Shown: positions 38,399 to 51,406 of the stretch, one piece after another
Numbering within the stretch: position 1 is the first letter of the stretch
Layout: every line of letters begins with the position of its first letter
Assembly (NCBI GenBank): GCA_038380435.1
Contig: JAWZYU010000030.1
Span: 62,693,817-62,757,816 of the forward strand
DNA from: Ryuthela nishihirai
Lineage: Eukaryota; Arthropoda; Arachnida; Araneae; Heptathelidae
Direction of reading: 5' to 3'
Length of the DNA stretch: 64,000 nt
Notes under the pieces: model-generated
Seen by the model: the letters and a program-made list of their open reading frames with translations, nothing else
Databases searched by the model: none
Told to the model about the DNA's origin: nothing
Program-made: the position numbers and the translations under genes

Positions 38399-41105
38399 TC
38401 GAATTTGGGGAAAATTTATACTCATATTTTCACTTTCAAACCAGTGGTTTTTCCTGTTTTTCTCCTCACCTAATTATGATATCAACTTCATTTAAAGACG
38501 GGGTTCATGCTCTCCAAATTTCCTTTCGAACGGTACCAAGAACGACGCTCTAGGTCGAATTTGGGGAAAATTTATACTCATATTTTCACTTTCAAACTAG
38601 TGGTTTTTCTTATTTTTCTCCTCACCTAATTAAGATATCAACTTCATTTAAAGACGGTGTTGATGCCCTCCAAATTTCATTTCGAACGATACCAAGAACG
38701 ACGCTCTAGGTCGAATTTGGGGGAAATTTATACTCATATTTTCACATTAAAACTAGTAGTTTTTCCTATTTTTCTCCTCACCTAATTAAGATATCAACTT
38801 CATTTAAAGACGGGGTTCATGCTCTCCAAATTTCCTTTCGAACGATACCAAGAACGACGCTCTAGGTCGAATTAGGGGAAAATTTATACTTATATTTTCA
38901 CTTTCAAACTAGTGGTTTTTCCTATTTTTCTCCTCACCTAATTAAGATACCAACTTCATTTAAAACGGTGTTGATGCTCTCCAAATTTCCTTTCGAACGA
39001 TACCAAGAACGACGCTCTAGGTCGAATTAGGGGAAAATTTATACTTATATTTTCACTTTCAAACTAGTGGTTTTTCCTATTTTTCTCCTCACCTAATTAA
39101 GATACCAACTTCATTTAAAGACGGGGTTCATGCTCTCCAAATTTCCTTTCAAACGATACCAAGAACGACGCTCTAGGTCGAATTAGGGGAAAATTTATAC
39201 TTATATTTTCACTTTCAAACTAGTGGTTTTTCCTATTTTTCTCCTCACCTAATTAAGATATCAACTTCATTTAAAGGCGGGGTTCATGCTCTCCAAATTT
39301 CATTTCGAACGATACCAAGAACGACGCTCTAGGTCGAATTAGGGGAAAATTTATACTTATATTTTCACTTTCAAACTAGTGGTTTTTCCTATTTTTCTCC
39401 TCACCTAATTAAGATACCAACTTCATTTAAAACGGTGTTGATGCTCTCCAAATTTCCTTTCGAACGATACCAAGAACGACGCTCTAGGTCGAATTTGTGG
39501 AAAATTTATACTCATATTTTCACTTTCAAACTAGTGGTTTTTCCTATTTTTCTCCTCACCAACTTAAAATATCAACTTCATTTAAAAACGGGGTTGGTGC
39601 TGTCCAAATTTCCTTTCGAACGATACCAAGAACGACGCTCTAGGTCGAATTTGGGGAAAATTTATACTCATATTTTCACTTTCAAACTAGTGGTTTTTCC
39701 TATTTTTATCCTCACCTAATTAAGATATCAACTTCGTTTAAAGATGGGGCTGATGCTCTCCAAATTTCCTTTCGAACGATACCTAGAACGACGCTCTAGG
39801 TCGAATTTGGGGAAAATTTATACTCATATTTTCACCTTCAAACTAGTAGTTTTTCCTATTTTTCTCCTCACCTAATTAAGATATCAACTTCATTTAAAGA
39901 CGGGGTTGGTGCTCTCTAAACTTCCTTTCGAACGATACCAAGAACGACGCTCTAGATCGAATTTGGGGAAAATTTATACTCATATTTTCACTTTCAAACC
40001 AGTGGTTTTTCCTATTTTTCTCCTCACCTAATTAAGATATCAACTTCATTTAAAGACGGGGTTCATGCTCTCCAAATTTCCTTTCAAACGATACCAAGAA
40101 CGACGCTCTAGGTCGAATTTTGGGAAAATATATACTCATATTTTCACCTTCAAACTAGTGGTTTTTCCTATTTTTCTCCTCACCAACTTAAAATATCAAC
40201 TTCATTTAAAAACGGGGTTGGTGCTCTCCAAATTTCCTTTCGAACGATACCAAGAACGACGCTCTAGGTCGAATTTGGGGAAAATTTATACTCATATTTT
40301 CACTTTCAAACTAGTGGTTTTTCCTATTTTTATCCTCACCTAATTAAGATATCAACTTCATTTAAAGACGGGGTTGGTGCTCTCTAAACTTCCTTTTGAA
40401 CGATACCAAGAACGACGCTCTAGGTCGAATTTGTGGAAATTTTATACTCATATTTTCACTTTCAAACTAGTGATTTTTCCTATTTTTCTCCTCACCTAAT
40501 TAAGATATCAACTTCATTTAAAGACGGGGTTCATGCTCTCCAAATTTCCTTTCAAACGATACCAAGAACGACGCTCTAGGTCGAATTTTGGGAAAATTTA
40601 TACTCATATTTTCACCTTCAAACTAGTGGTTTTTCCTATTTTTCTCCTCACCAACTGAAAATATCAACTTCATTTAAAAACGGGGTTGGTGCTCTCCAAA
40701 TTTCCTTTCGAACGATACCAAGAACGACGCTCTAGGTCGAATTTGGGGAAAATTTATACTCATATTTTCACTTTCAAACTAGTGGTTTTTCCTATTTTTA
40801 TCCTCACCTAATTAAGATATCAACTTCGTTTAAAGACGGGGCTGCTGCTCTCCAAATTTCCTTTCGAACGATATCTAGAACGACGCTCTAGGTCGAATTT
40901 GGGGAAAATTTATACTCATATTTTCACCTTCAAACTAGTAGTTTTTCCTATTTTTCTCCTCACCTAATTAAGATATCAACTTCATTTAAAGACGGGGTTG
41001 GTGCTCTCTAAACTTCCTTTCGAACGATACCAAGAACGACGCTCTAGATCGAATTTGGGGAAAATTTATACTCATATTTTCACTTTCAAACCAGTGGTTT
41101 TTCCT
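38399..41105 (+). repeat. 2,650-bp tandem duplication, copy 1
   Basis: Matches 41,049-43,755 at offset 2,650 (17 monomers, two of them 155 bp). Edges are defined by ctaggtcg versus ctagatcg (38,398/41,048) and cctgtttt versus cctatttt (41,106/43,756). One internal difference was noticed, C at 38,704 versus G at 41,354. Confidence 0.9.
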
Positions 41106-41108
41106 GTT
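40953..41108 (+). repeat. Chimeric monomer joining the 2,650-bp duplicates
   Basis: The left part has ggttggtgctctctaaact and tctagatcg. The right part has ccagtggtttttcctgtttt and leads into ctaattatgat, as at 38.4 kb. The 57 bp at 41,049-41,105 fit both parents. Confidence 0.88.
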
Positions 41109-43755
41109 TTTCTCCTCACCTAATTATGATATCAACTTCATTTAAAGACGGGGTTCATGCTCTCCAAATTTCCTTTCGAACGGTACCAAGAACGACGCTC
41201 TAGGTCGAATTTGGGGAAAATTTATACTCATATTTTCACTTTCAAACTAGTGGTTTTTCTTATTTTTCTCCTCACCTAATTAAGATATCAACTTCATTTA
41301 AAGACGGTGTTGATGCCCTCCAAATTTCATTTCGAACGATACCAAGAACGACGGTCTAGGTCGAATTTGGGGGAAATTTATACTCATATTTTCACATTAA
41401 AACTAGTAGTTTTTCCTATTTTTCTCCTCACCTAATTAAGATATCAACTTCATTTAAAGACGGGGTTCATGCTCTCCAAATTTCCTTTCGAACGATACCA
41501 AGAACGACGCTCTAGGTCGAATTAGGGGAAAATTTATACTTATATTTTCACTTTCAAACTAGTGGTTTTTCCTATTTTTCTCCTCACCTAATTAAGATAC
41601 CAACTTCATTTAAAACGGTGTTGATGCTCTCCAAATTTCCTTTCGAACGATACCAAGAACGACGCTCTAGGTCGAATTAGGGGAAAATTTATACTTATAT
41701 TTTCACTTTCAAACTAGTGGTTTTTCCTATTTTTCTCCTCACCTAATTAAGATACCAACTTCATTTAAAGACGGGGTTCATGCTCTCCAAATTTCCTTTC
41801 AAACGATACCAAGAACGACGCTCTAGGTCGAATTAGGGGAAAATTTATACTTATATTTTCACTTTCAAACTAGTGGTTTTTCCTATTTTTCTCCTCACCT
41901 AATTAAGATATCAACTTCATTTAAAGGCGGGGTTCATGCTCTCCAAATTTCATTTCGAACGATACCAAGAACGACGCTCTAGGTCGAATTAGGGGAAAAT
42001 TTATACTTATATTTTCACTTTCAAACTAGTGGTTTTTCCTATTTTTCTCCTCACCTAATTAAGATACCAACTTCATTTAAAACGGTGTTGATGCTCTCCA
42101 AATTTCCTTTCGAACGATACCAAGAACGACGCTCTAGGTCGAATTTGTGGAAAATTTATACTCATATTTTCACTTTCAAACTAGTGGTTTTTCCTATTTT
42201 TCTCCTCACCAACTTAAAATATCAACTTCATTTAAAAACGGGGTTGGTGCTGTCCAAATTTCCTTTCGAACGATACCAAGAACGACGCTCTAGGTCGAAT
42301 TTGGGGAAAATTTATACTCATATTTTCACTTTCAAACTAGTGGTTTTTCCTATTTTTATCCTCACCTAATTAAGATATCAACTTCGTTTAAAGATGGGGC
42401 TGATGCTCTCCAAATTTCCTTTCGAACGATACCTAGAACGACGCTCTAGGTCGAATTTGGGGAAAATTTATACTCATATTTTCACCTTCAAACTAGTAGT
42501 TTTTCCTATTTTTCTCCTCACCTAATTAAGATATCAACTTCATTTAAAGACGGGGTTGGTGCTCTCTAAACTTCCTTTCGAACGATACCAAGAACGACGC
42601 TCTAGATCGAATTTGGGGAAAATTTATACTCATATTTTCACTTTCAAACCAGTGGTTTTTCCTATTTTTCTCCTCACCTAATTAAGATATCAACTTCATT
42701 TAAAGACGGGGTTCATGCTCTCCAAATTTCCTTTCAAACGATACCAAGAACGACGCTCTAGGTCGAATTTTGGGAAAATATATACTCATATTTTCACCTT
42801 CAAACTAGTGGTTTTTCCTATTTTTCTCCTCACCAACTTAAAATATCAACTTCATTTAAAAACGGGGTTGGTGCTCTCCAAATTTCCTTTCGAACGATAC
42901 CAAGAACGACGCTCTAGGTCGAATTTGGGGAAAATTTATACTCATATTTTCACTTTCAAACTAGTGGTTTTTCCTATTTTTATCCTCACCTAATTAAGAT
43001 ATCAACTTCATTTAAAGACGGGGTTGGTGCTCTCTAAACTTCCTTTTGAACGATACCAAGAACGACGCTCTAGGTCGAATTTGTGGAAATTTTATACTCA
43101 TATTTTCACTTTCAAACTAGTGATTTTTCCTATTTTTCTCCTCACCTAATTAAGATATCAACTTCATTTAAAGACGGGGTTCATGCTCTCCAAATTTCCT
43201 TTCAAACGATACCAAGAACGACGCTCTAGGTCGAATTTTGGGAAAATTTATACTCATATTTTCACCTTCAAACTAGTGGTTTTTCCTATTTTTCTCCTCA
43301 CCAACTGAAAATATCAACTTCATTTAAAAACGGGGTTGGTGCTCTCCAAATTTCCTTTCGAACGATACCAAGAACGACGCTCTAGGTCGAATTTGGGGAA
43401 AATTTATACTCATATTTTCACTTTCAAACTAGTGGTTTTTCCTATTTTTATCCTCACCTAATTAAGATATCAACTTCGTTTAAAGACGGGGCTGCTGCTC
43501 TCCAAATTTCCTTTCGAACGATATCTAGAACGACGCTCTAGGTCGAATTTGGGGAAAATTTATACTCATATTTTCACCTTCAAACTAGTAGTTTTTCCTA
43601 TTTTTCTCCTCACCTAATTAAGATATCAACTTCATTTAAAGACGGGGTTGGTGCTCTCTAAACTTCCTTTCGAACGATACCAAGAACGACGCTCTAGATC
43701 GAATTTGGGGAAAATTTATACTCATATTTTCACTTTCAAACCAGTGGTTTTTCCT
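41049..43755 (+). repeat. 2,650-bp tandem duplication, copy 2
   Basis: Adjacent partner of copy 1. Rare variants caactgaaaatatc and gggctgctgctctcc occur in both, confirming recent copying. Confidence 0.9.
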
Positions 43756-45630
43756 ATTTTTCTCCTCACCTAATTAAGATATCAACTTCATTTAAAGACG
43801 GGGTTCATGCTCTCCAAATTTCCTTTCAAACGATACCAAGAACGACGCTCTAGGTCGAATTTTGGGAAAATTTATACTCATATTTTCACCTTCAAACTAG
43901 TGGTTTTTCCTATTTTTCTCCTCACCAACTTAAAATATCAACTTCATTTAAAAACGGGGTTGGTGCTCTCCAAATTTCCTTTCGAACGATACCAAGAACG
44001 ACGCTCTAGGTCGAATTTGGGGAAAATTTATACTCATATTTTCACTTTCAAACTAGTGGTTTTTCCTATTTTTATCCTCACCTAATTAAGATATCAACTT
44101 CGTTTAAAGACGGGGTTGATGCTCTCCAAATTTCCTTTCGAACGATACCTAGAACGACGCTCTAGGTCGAATTTGGGGAAAATTTATACTCATATTTTCA
44201 CCTTCAAACTAGTAGTTTTTCCTATTTTGCTCCTCACCTAATTAAGATATCAACTTCATTTAAAGACGGGGTTGGTGCTCTCTAAACTTCCTTTCGAACG
44301 ATACCAAGAACGACGCTCTAGATCGAATTTGGGGAAAATTTATACTCATATTTTCACTTTCAAACCAGTGGTTTTTCCTATTTTTCTCCTCACCTAATTA
44401 AGATATCAACTTCATTTAAAGACGGGGTTCATGCTCTCCACATTTCCTTTCAAACGATACCAAGAACGACGCTCTAGGTCGAATTTTGGGAAAATATATA
44501 CTCATATTTTCACCTTCAAACTAGTGGTTTTTCCTATTTTTCTCCTCACCAACTTAAAATATCAACTTCATTTAAAAACGGGGTTGGTGCTCTCCAAATT
44601 TCCTTTCGAACGATACCAAGAACGACGCTCTAGGTCGAATTTGGGGAAAATTTATACTCATATTTTCACTTTCAAACTAGTGGTTTTTCCTATTTTTATC
44701 CTCACCTAATTAAGATATCAACTTCATTTAAAGACGGGGTTGGTGCTCTCCAAATTTCCTTTGGAACGATACCAAGAACGACGCTCTAGGTCGAGTTTTG
44801 GGAAAATTTATACTCATATTTTCACTTTCAAACCAGTGGTTTTTCCTATTTTTCTCCTCACCTAATTAAGATATCAACTTCATTTAAAGACGGGGTTCAT
44901 GCTCTCCAAATTTCCTTTCAAACGATACCAAGAACGACGCTCTAGGTCGAATTTGGGGAAAATTTATACTCATATTTTCACTTTCAAACTAGTGGTTTTT
45001 CCTATTTTTATCCTCACCTAATTAAGATATCAACTTCGTTTAAAGACGGGGTTGATGCTCTCCTAATTTCCTTTCGAACGATACCTAGAACGACGTTCTA
45101 GGTCGAATTTGGGGAAAATTTATACTCATATTTTCACCTTCAAACTAGTAGTTTTCCCTATTTTTCTCCTCACCTAATTAAGATATCAACTTCATTTATA
45201 GACGGGGTTGGTGCTCTCTAAACTTCCTTTCGAACGATACCAAGAACGACGCTCTAGATCGAATTTGGGGAAAATATATACTCATATTTTCACTTTCAAA
45301 CCAGTGGTTTTTCCTATTTTTCTCCTCACCTAATTAAGATATCAACTTCATTTAAAGACGGGGTTCATGCTCTCCAAATTTCCTTTCGAACGATACCAAG
45401 ATCGACTCTCTAGGTCGAATTAGGGGAAAATTTATACTCATATTTTCACTTTCAAACTAGTGGTTTTTCCTATTTTTCTCCTCACCTAATTAAGATATCA
45501 ACTTCATTTAAAGACGGGGTTGATGCTCTTCATATTTTCTTTCGAACGATACCAAGAACGACGCTCTAGGCCGAATTTGGGGAAAATTTTTACTCATATT
45601 TTCACCTTCTAACTAGTGGTTTTTCCTACT

Positions 45631-45787
45631 TTTCTCCTCACCTAATTAAGATATCAACTTCATTTAAAAACTGGGTTGATGCTCTCGAAATGTCCTTTCC
45701 AACGATACCAATAACGACGTTCTAGAACGATTTGATAGAAAATTTAATACCCAATTTTTTATTACTAGAGTTGGGGATGTTCATATT
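45631..45787 (+). repeat. B-type monomer, first of domain 5
   Basis: The aactgggttg subtype. Its surroundings (45,053 onward) match those of the 29,498 copy at an offset of about 16,132 bp. Confidence 0.92.
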
Positions 45788-47199
45788 TTTCTCCTCACCT
45801 AATTAAGATATCAACTTCATTTAAAGACGGTGTTGATGCCTTCCAAATTTCCTTTCGAACGATACCAAGAACGACGCTCTAGGTCGAATTTGGGGAAAAT
45901 TTATACTCATATTTTCATCTTCAAACTAGTGGTTTTTCCTATTTTTCTCCTCACCTACTTAAGATATCAACTTCATTTAAAGACGGGGTTGGTGCTCTCC
46001 AAATTTCCTTTCGAACGATACCAAGAACGACGCTCTAGGTCGAATTTGGGGAAAATTTATACTCATATTTTCACTTTCAAACCAGTGGTTTTTCCTGTTT
46101 TTCTCCTCACCTAATTAAGATATCAACTTCATTTAAAGACGGGGTTGGTGCTCTCCAAATTTCCTTTCGAACGATACCAAGAACGACGCTCTAGGTCGAA
46201 TTTGGGGAAAATTTATACTCATATTTTCACTTTCAAACCAGTGGTTTTTCCTGTTTTTCTCCTCACCTAATTAAGATATCAACTTCATTTAAAGACGGGG
46301 TTCATGCTCTCCAAATTTCCTTTCGAACGATACCAAGAACGACGCTCTAGGTCGAATTTGTGGAAAATTTATACTCATATTTTCACTTTCAAACTAGTGG
46401 TTTTTCCTATTTTTCTCCTCACCTAATTAAGATATCAACTTCATTTAAAGACGGGGTTCATGCTCTCCAAATTTCCTTTCAAACGATACCAAGAACGACA
46501 CTCTAGGTCGAATTTTGGGAAAATTTATACTCATATTTTAACCTTCAAACTAGTGGTTTTTCCTATTTTTCTCCTCACCAACTTAAAATGTCAACTTCAT
46601 TTAAAAACGGGGTTGGTGCTCTCCAAATTTCCTTTCGAACGATACCAAGAACGACGCTCTAGGTCGAATTTGGGGAAAATTTATACTCATATTTTCACTT
46701 TCAAACTAGTGGTTTTTCCTATTTTTTATCCTCACCTAATTAAGATATCAACTTCGTTTAAAGACGGAGTTGATGCTCTCCAAATTTCCTTTGGAACGAT
46801 ACCTAGAACGACGTTCTAGGTCGAATTTGGGGAAAATTTATACTCATATTTTCACCTTCAAACTAGTAGTTTTTCCTATTTTTCTCCTCACCTAATTAAG
46901 ATATCAACTTCATTTATAGACGGGGTTGGTGCTCTCTAAACTTCCTTTCGAACGATACCAAGAACGACGCTCTAGATCGAATTTGGGGAAATTTTATACT
47001 CATATTTTCACTTTCAAACTAGTGGTTTTTCCTATTTTTCTCCTCACCTACTTAAGATATCAACTTCATTTAAAAACGGGGTTGGTGCCCTCGAAATTTC
47101 CTTTCGAACGATACCAAGAACGACGCTCTAGGTCGAATTAGGGGAAAATTTATACTCATATTTTCAGTTTCAAACTAGTGGTTTTTCCTACTTTTCTCC

Positions 47200-49080
47200 T
47201 CACCTAATTAAGATATCAACTTCATTTAAAGACGGGGTTAATGCTTTCCAAATTTCCTTTCGAACGATACCAAGAACCACCCTCTAGGTCGAATTTGGGG
47301 AAAATTTATACTCATATTTTCACCTTCAAACTAGTAGTTTTTCCTATTTTTCTCCTCACCTGATTAAGGTATCAACTTCATTTAAAAACGGGGTTCATGC
47401 TCTCCAAATTTCCTTTCGAACGATACCAAGAACGACGCTCTAGGTCAAATTTGGGGAAAAGTTTTACTCATATTTTCACTTTCAAACTAGTGGTTTTTCC
47501 TATTTTTCTCCTCACCTAATTAAGATATCAACTTCATTTAAAGTCGGGGTTGATGCTCTTCATATTTTCTTTCGAACGATACCAAGAACGACGCTCTAGG
47601 CCGAATTTGGGGGAAAATTTTTACTCATATTTTCACCTTCTAACTAGTGGTTTTTCCTACTTTTCTCCTCACCTAATTAAGATATCAACTTCATTTAAAA
47701 ACGGGGTTGATGCTCTCGAAATGTCCTTTCCAGCGATACCAATAACGACGTTCTAGAACGATTTGATAGAAAATTTAATACCAAATTTTTTATTACTAGA
47801 GTTGGGGATGTTCATATTTTTCTCCTCACCTAATTAAGATATCAACTTCATTTAAAGACGGTGTTGATGCCTTCCAAATTTCCTTTCGAACGATACCAAG
47901 AACGACGCTCTAGGTCGAATTTGGGGAAAATTTATACTCATATTTTCATCTTCAAACTAGTGGTTTTTCCTATTTTTCTCCTCACCTACTTAAGATATCA
48001 ACTTCATTTAAAAACGGGGTTGGTGCTCTCCAAATTTCCTTTCGAACGATACCAAGAACGACGCTCTAGGTCGAATTTGGGGAAAATTTATACTCATATT
48101 TTCACTTTCAAACCAGTGGTTTTTCCTGTTTTTCTCCTCACCTAATTAAGATATCAACTTCATTTAAAGACGGGGTTCATGCTCTCCAAATTTCCTTTCG
48201 AACGGTACCAAGAACGACGCTCTAGGTCGAATTTGGGGAAAATTTATACTCATATTTTCACTTTCAAACCAGTGGTTTTTCCTGTTTTTCTCCTCACCTA
48301 ATTATGATATCAACTTCATTTAAAGACGGGGTTCATGCTCTCCAAATTTCCTTTCGAACGGTACCAAGAACGACGCTCTAGGTCGAATTTGGGGAAAATT
48401 TATACTCATATTTTCACTTTCAAACTAGTGGTTTTTCTTATTTTTCTCCTCACCTAATTAAGATATCAACTTCATTTAAAGACGGTGTTGATGCCCTCCA
48501 TATTTCATTTCGAACGATACCAAGAACGACGCTCTAGGTCGAATTTGGGGGAAATTTATACTCATATTTTCACATTAAAACTAGTAGTTTTTCCTATTTT
48601 TCTCCTCACCTAATTAAGATATCAACTTCATTTAAAGACGGGGTTCATGCTCTCCAAATTTCCTTTCGAACGATACCAAGAACGACGCTCTAGGTCGAAT
48701 TAGGGGAAAATTTATACTTATATTTTCACTTTCAAACTAGTGGTTTTTCCTATTTTTCTCCTCACCTAATTAAGATACCAACTTCATTTAAAACGGTGTT
48801 GATGCTCTCCAAATTTCCTTTCGAACGATACCAAGAACGACGCTCTAGGTCGAATTTGTGGAAAATTTATACTCATATTTTCACTTTCAAACTAGTGGTT
48901 TTTCCTATTTTTCTCCTCACCTGATTAAGATATCAACTTCATTTAAAGACGGGGTTCATGCTCTCCAAATTTCCTTTCAAACGATACCAAGAACGACGCT
49001 CTAGGTCGAATTTTGGGAAAATTTATACTCATATTTTCACCTTCAAACTAGTGGTTTTTCCTATTTTTCTCCTCACCAAC
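47200..49080 (+). repeat. Block shared with 56.7-58.6 kb
   Basis: Matches about 56,716-58,596 at offset 9,516 (61 x 156) with a handful of differences, for example aaagtcgggg versus aaagacgggg and ccatatttc versus ccaaatttc. The part around the A, B and C monomers also matches 37.5-38.4 kb at offset 9,828 (63 x 156). Edges are approximate. Confidence 0.75.
47662..47818 (+). repeat. B-type monomer, ccagcgatacc subtype
   Basis: Counterpart of 37,834 (offset 9,828) and 57,178 (offset 9,516). Confidence 0.92.
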
Positions 49081-51093
49081 TTAAAATATCAAGTTCATTT
49101 AAAAACGGGGTTGGTGCTCTCCAAATTTCCTTTCGAACGATACCAAGAACGACGCTCTAGGTCGAATTTGGGGAAAATTTATACTCATATTTTCACTTTC
49201 AAACTAGTGGTTTTTCCTATTTTTATCCTCACCTAATTAAGATATCAACTTCGTTTAAAGACGGGGCTGATGCTCTCCAAATTTCCTTTCGAACGATATC
49301 TAGAACGACGCTCTAGGTTGAATTTGGGGAAAATTTATACTCATATTTTCACCTTCAAACTAGTAGTTTTTCCTATTTTTCTCCTCACCTAATTAAGATA
49401 TCAACTTCATTTAAAGACGGGGTTGGTGCTCTCTAAACTTCCTTTCGAACGATACCAAGAACGACGCTCTAGATCGAATTTGGGGAAAATTTATACTCAT
49501 ATTTTCACTTTCAAACCAGTGGTTTTTCCTATTTTTCTCCTCACCTAATTAAGATATCAACTTCATTTAAAGACGGGGTTCATGCTCTCCAAATTTCCTT
49601 TCAAACGATACCAAGAACGAGGCTCTAGGTCGAATTTTGGGAAAATTTATACTCATATTTTCACCTTCAAACTAGTGGTTTTTCCTATTTTTCTCCTCAC
49701 CAACTTAAAATATCAACTTCATTTAAAAACGGGGTTGGTGCTCTCCAAATTTCCTTTCGAACGATACCAAGAACGACGCTCTAGGTCGAATTTGGGGAAA
49801 ATTTATACTCATATTTTCACTTTCAATCTAGTGGTTTTTCCTATTTTTATCCTCACCTAATTAAGATATCAACTTCGTTTAAAGACGGGGTTGATGCTCT
49901 CCAAATTTCCTTTCGAACGATACCTAGAACGACGCTCTAGGTCGAATTTGGGGAAAATTTATACTCATATTTTCACCTTCAAACTAGTAGTTTTTCCTAT
50001 TTTGCTCCTCACCTAATTAAGATATCAACTTCATTTAAAGACGGGGTTGGTGCTCTCTAAACTTCCTTTCGAACGATACCAAGAACGACGCTATAGATCG
50101 AATTTGGGGAAAATTTATACTCATATTTTCACTTTCAAACCAGTGGTTTTTCCTATTTTTCTCCTCACCTAATTAAGATATCAACTTCATTTAAAGACGG
50201 GGTTCATGCTCTCCAAATTTCCTTTCAAACGATACCAAGAACGACGCTCTAGGTCGAATTTTGGGAAAATATATACTCATATTTTCACTTTCAAACTAGT
50301 GGTTTTTCCTATTTTTCTCCTCACCAACTTAAAATATCAACTTCATTTAAAAACGGGGTTGGTGCTCTCCAAATTTCCTTTCGAACGATACCAAGAACGA
50401 CGCTCTAGGTCGAATTTGGGGAAAATTTATACTCATATTTTCACTTTCAAACTAGTGGTTTTTCCTATTTTTATCCTCACCTAATTAAGATATCAACTTC
50501 GTTTAAAGACGGGGTTGATGCTCTCCTAATTTCCTTTCGAACGATACCTAGAACGACGTTCTAGGTCGAATTTGGGGAAAATTTATACTCATATTTTCAC
50601 CTTCAAACTAGTAGTTTTCCCTATTTTTCTCCTCACCTAATTAAGATATCAACTTCATTTATAGACGGGGTTGGTGCTCTCTAAACTTCCTTTCGAACGA
50701 TACCAAGAACGACGCTCTAGATCGAATTTGGGGAAAATATATACTCATATTTTCACTTTCAAACCAGTGGTTTTTCCTATTTTTCTCCTCACCTAATTAA
50801 GATATCAACTTCATTTAAAGACGGGGTTCATGCTCTCCAAATTTCCTTTCGAACGATACCAAGATCGACTCTCTAGGTCGAATTAGGGGAAAATTTATAC
50901 TCATATTTTCACTTTCAAACTAGTGGTTTTTCCTATTTTTCTCCTCACCTAATTAAGATATCAACTTCATTTAAAGACGGGGTTGATGCTCTTCATATTT
51001 TCTTTCGAACGATACCAAGAACGACGCTCTAGGCCGAATTTGGGGAAAATTTTTACTCATATTTTCACCTTCTAACTAGTGGTTTTTCCTACT

Positions 51094-51250
51094 TTTCTCC
51101 TCACCTAATTAAGATATCAACTTCATTTAAAAACTGGGTTGATGCTCTCGAAATGTCCTTTCCAACGATACCAATAACGACGTTCTAGAACGATTTGATA
51201 GAAAATTTAATACCCAATTTTTTATTACTAGAGTTGGGGATGTTCATATT
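51094..51250 (+). repeat. B-type monomer
   Basis: The aactgggttg subtype. It is followed by a recombinant C monomer (next entry). Confidence 0.92.
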
Positions 51251-51406
51251 TTTCTCCTCACCTAATTAAGATATCAACTTCATTTAAAGACGGTGTTGAT
51301 GCCTTCCAAATTTCCTTTCGAACGATACCAAGAACGACGCTCTAGGTCGAATTTGGGGAAAATTTATACTCATATTTTCACTTTCAAACCAGTGGTTTTT
51401 CCTGTT
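51251..51406 (+). repeat. Chimeric C monomer (one-monomer deletion)
   Basis: Starts as class C (gttgatgccttcc) but ends cactttcaaaccagtgg and cctgttttt. In the related blocks (45.8, 47.9 and 57.4 kb) those ends belong to the next monomer, after C has ended catcttcaaac and ctacttaag. One monomer length has been lost by exchange. Confidence 0.85.

Larger units (their letters stand above)
37991..45630 (+). repeat. Domain 4: B-free domain with 2,650-bp tandem duplication
   Basis: There is no B or A monomer for 7.64 kb. Most of the domain is two adjacent copies of a 17-monomer block (38,399-41,105 and 41,049-43,755). The rest resembles domain 2, with the same caccaacttaaa pairs and gaattttggg monomers, and from about 45,053 it matches the left edge of domain 3 (from 28,921). 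The variant cggtacc, which creates a KpnI site, first appears here near 38,375, 38,532 and 41,179. Nothing but satellite is seen. Confidence 0.88.

Noticed and set aside
46460..46819. Longest open frame (119 residues), + strand
   Set aside because: It is two satellite monomers in the usual frame plus a shift caused by one extra T in tattttttatcc near 46,730. The other 60-100-residue frames are likewise one or two monomers read through and repeat dozens of times with the array. No gene context exists.
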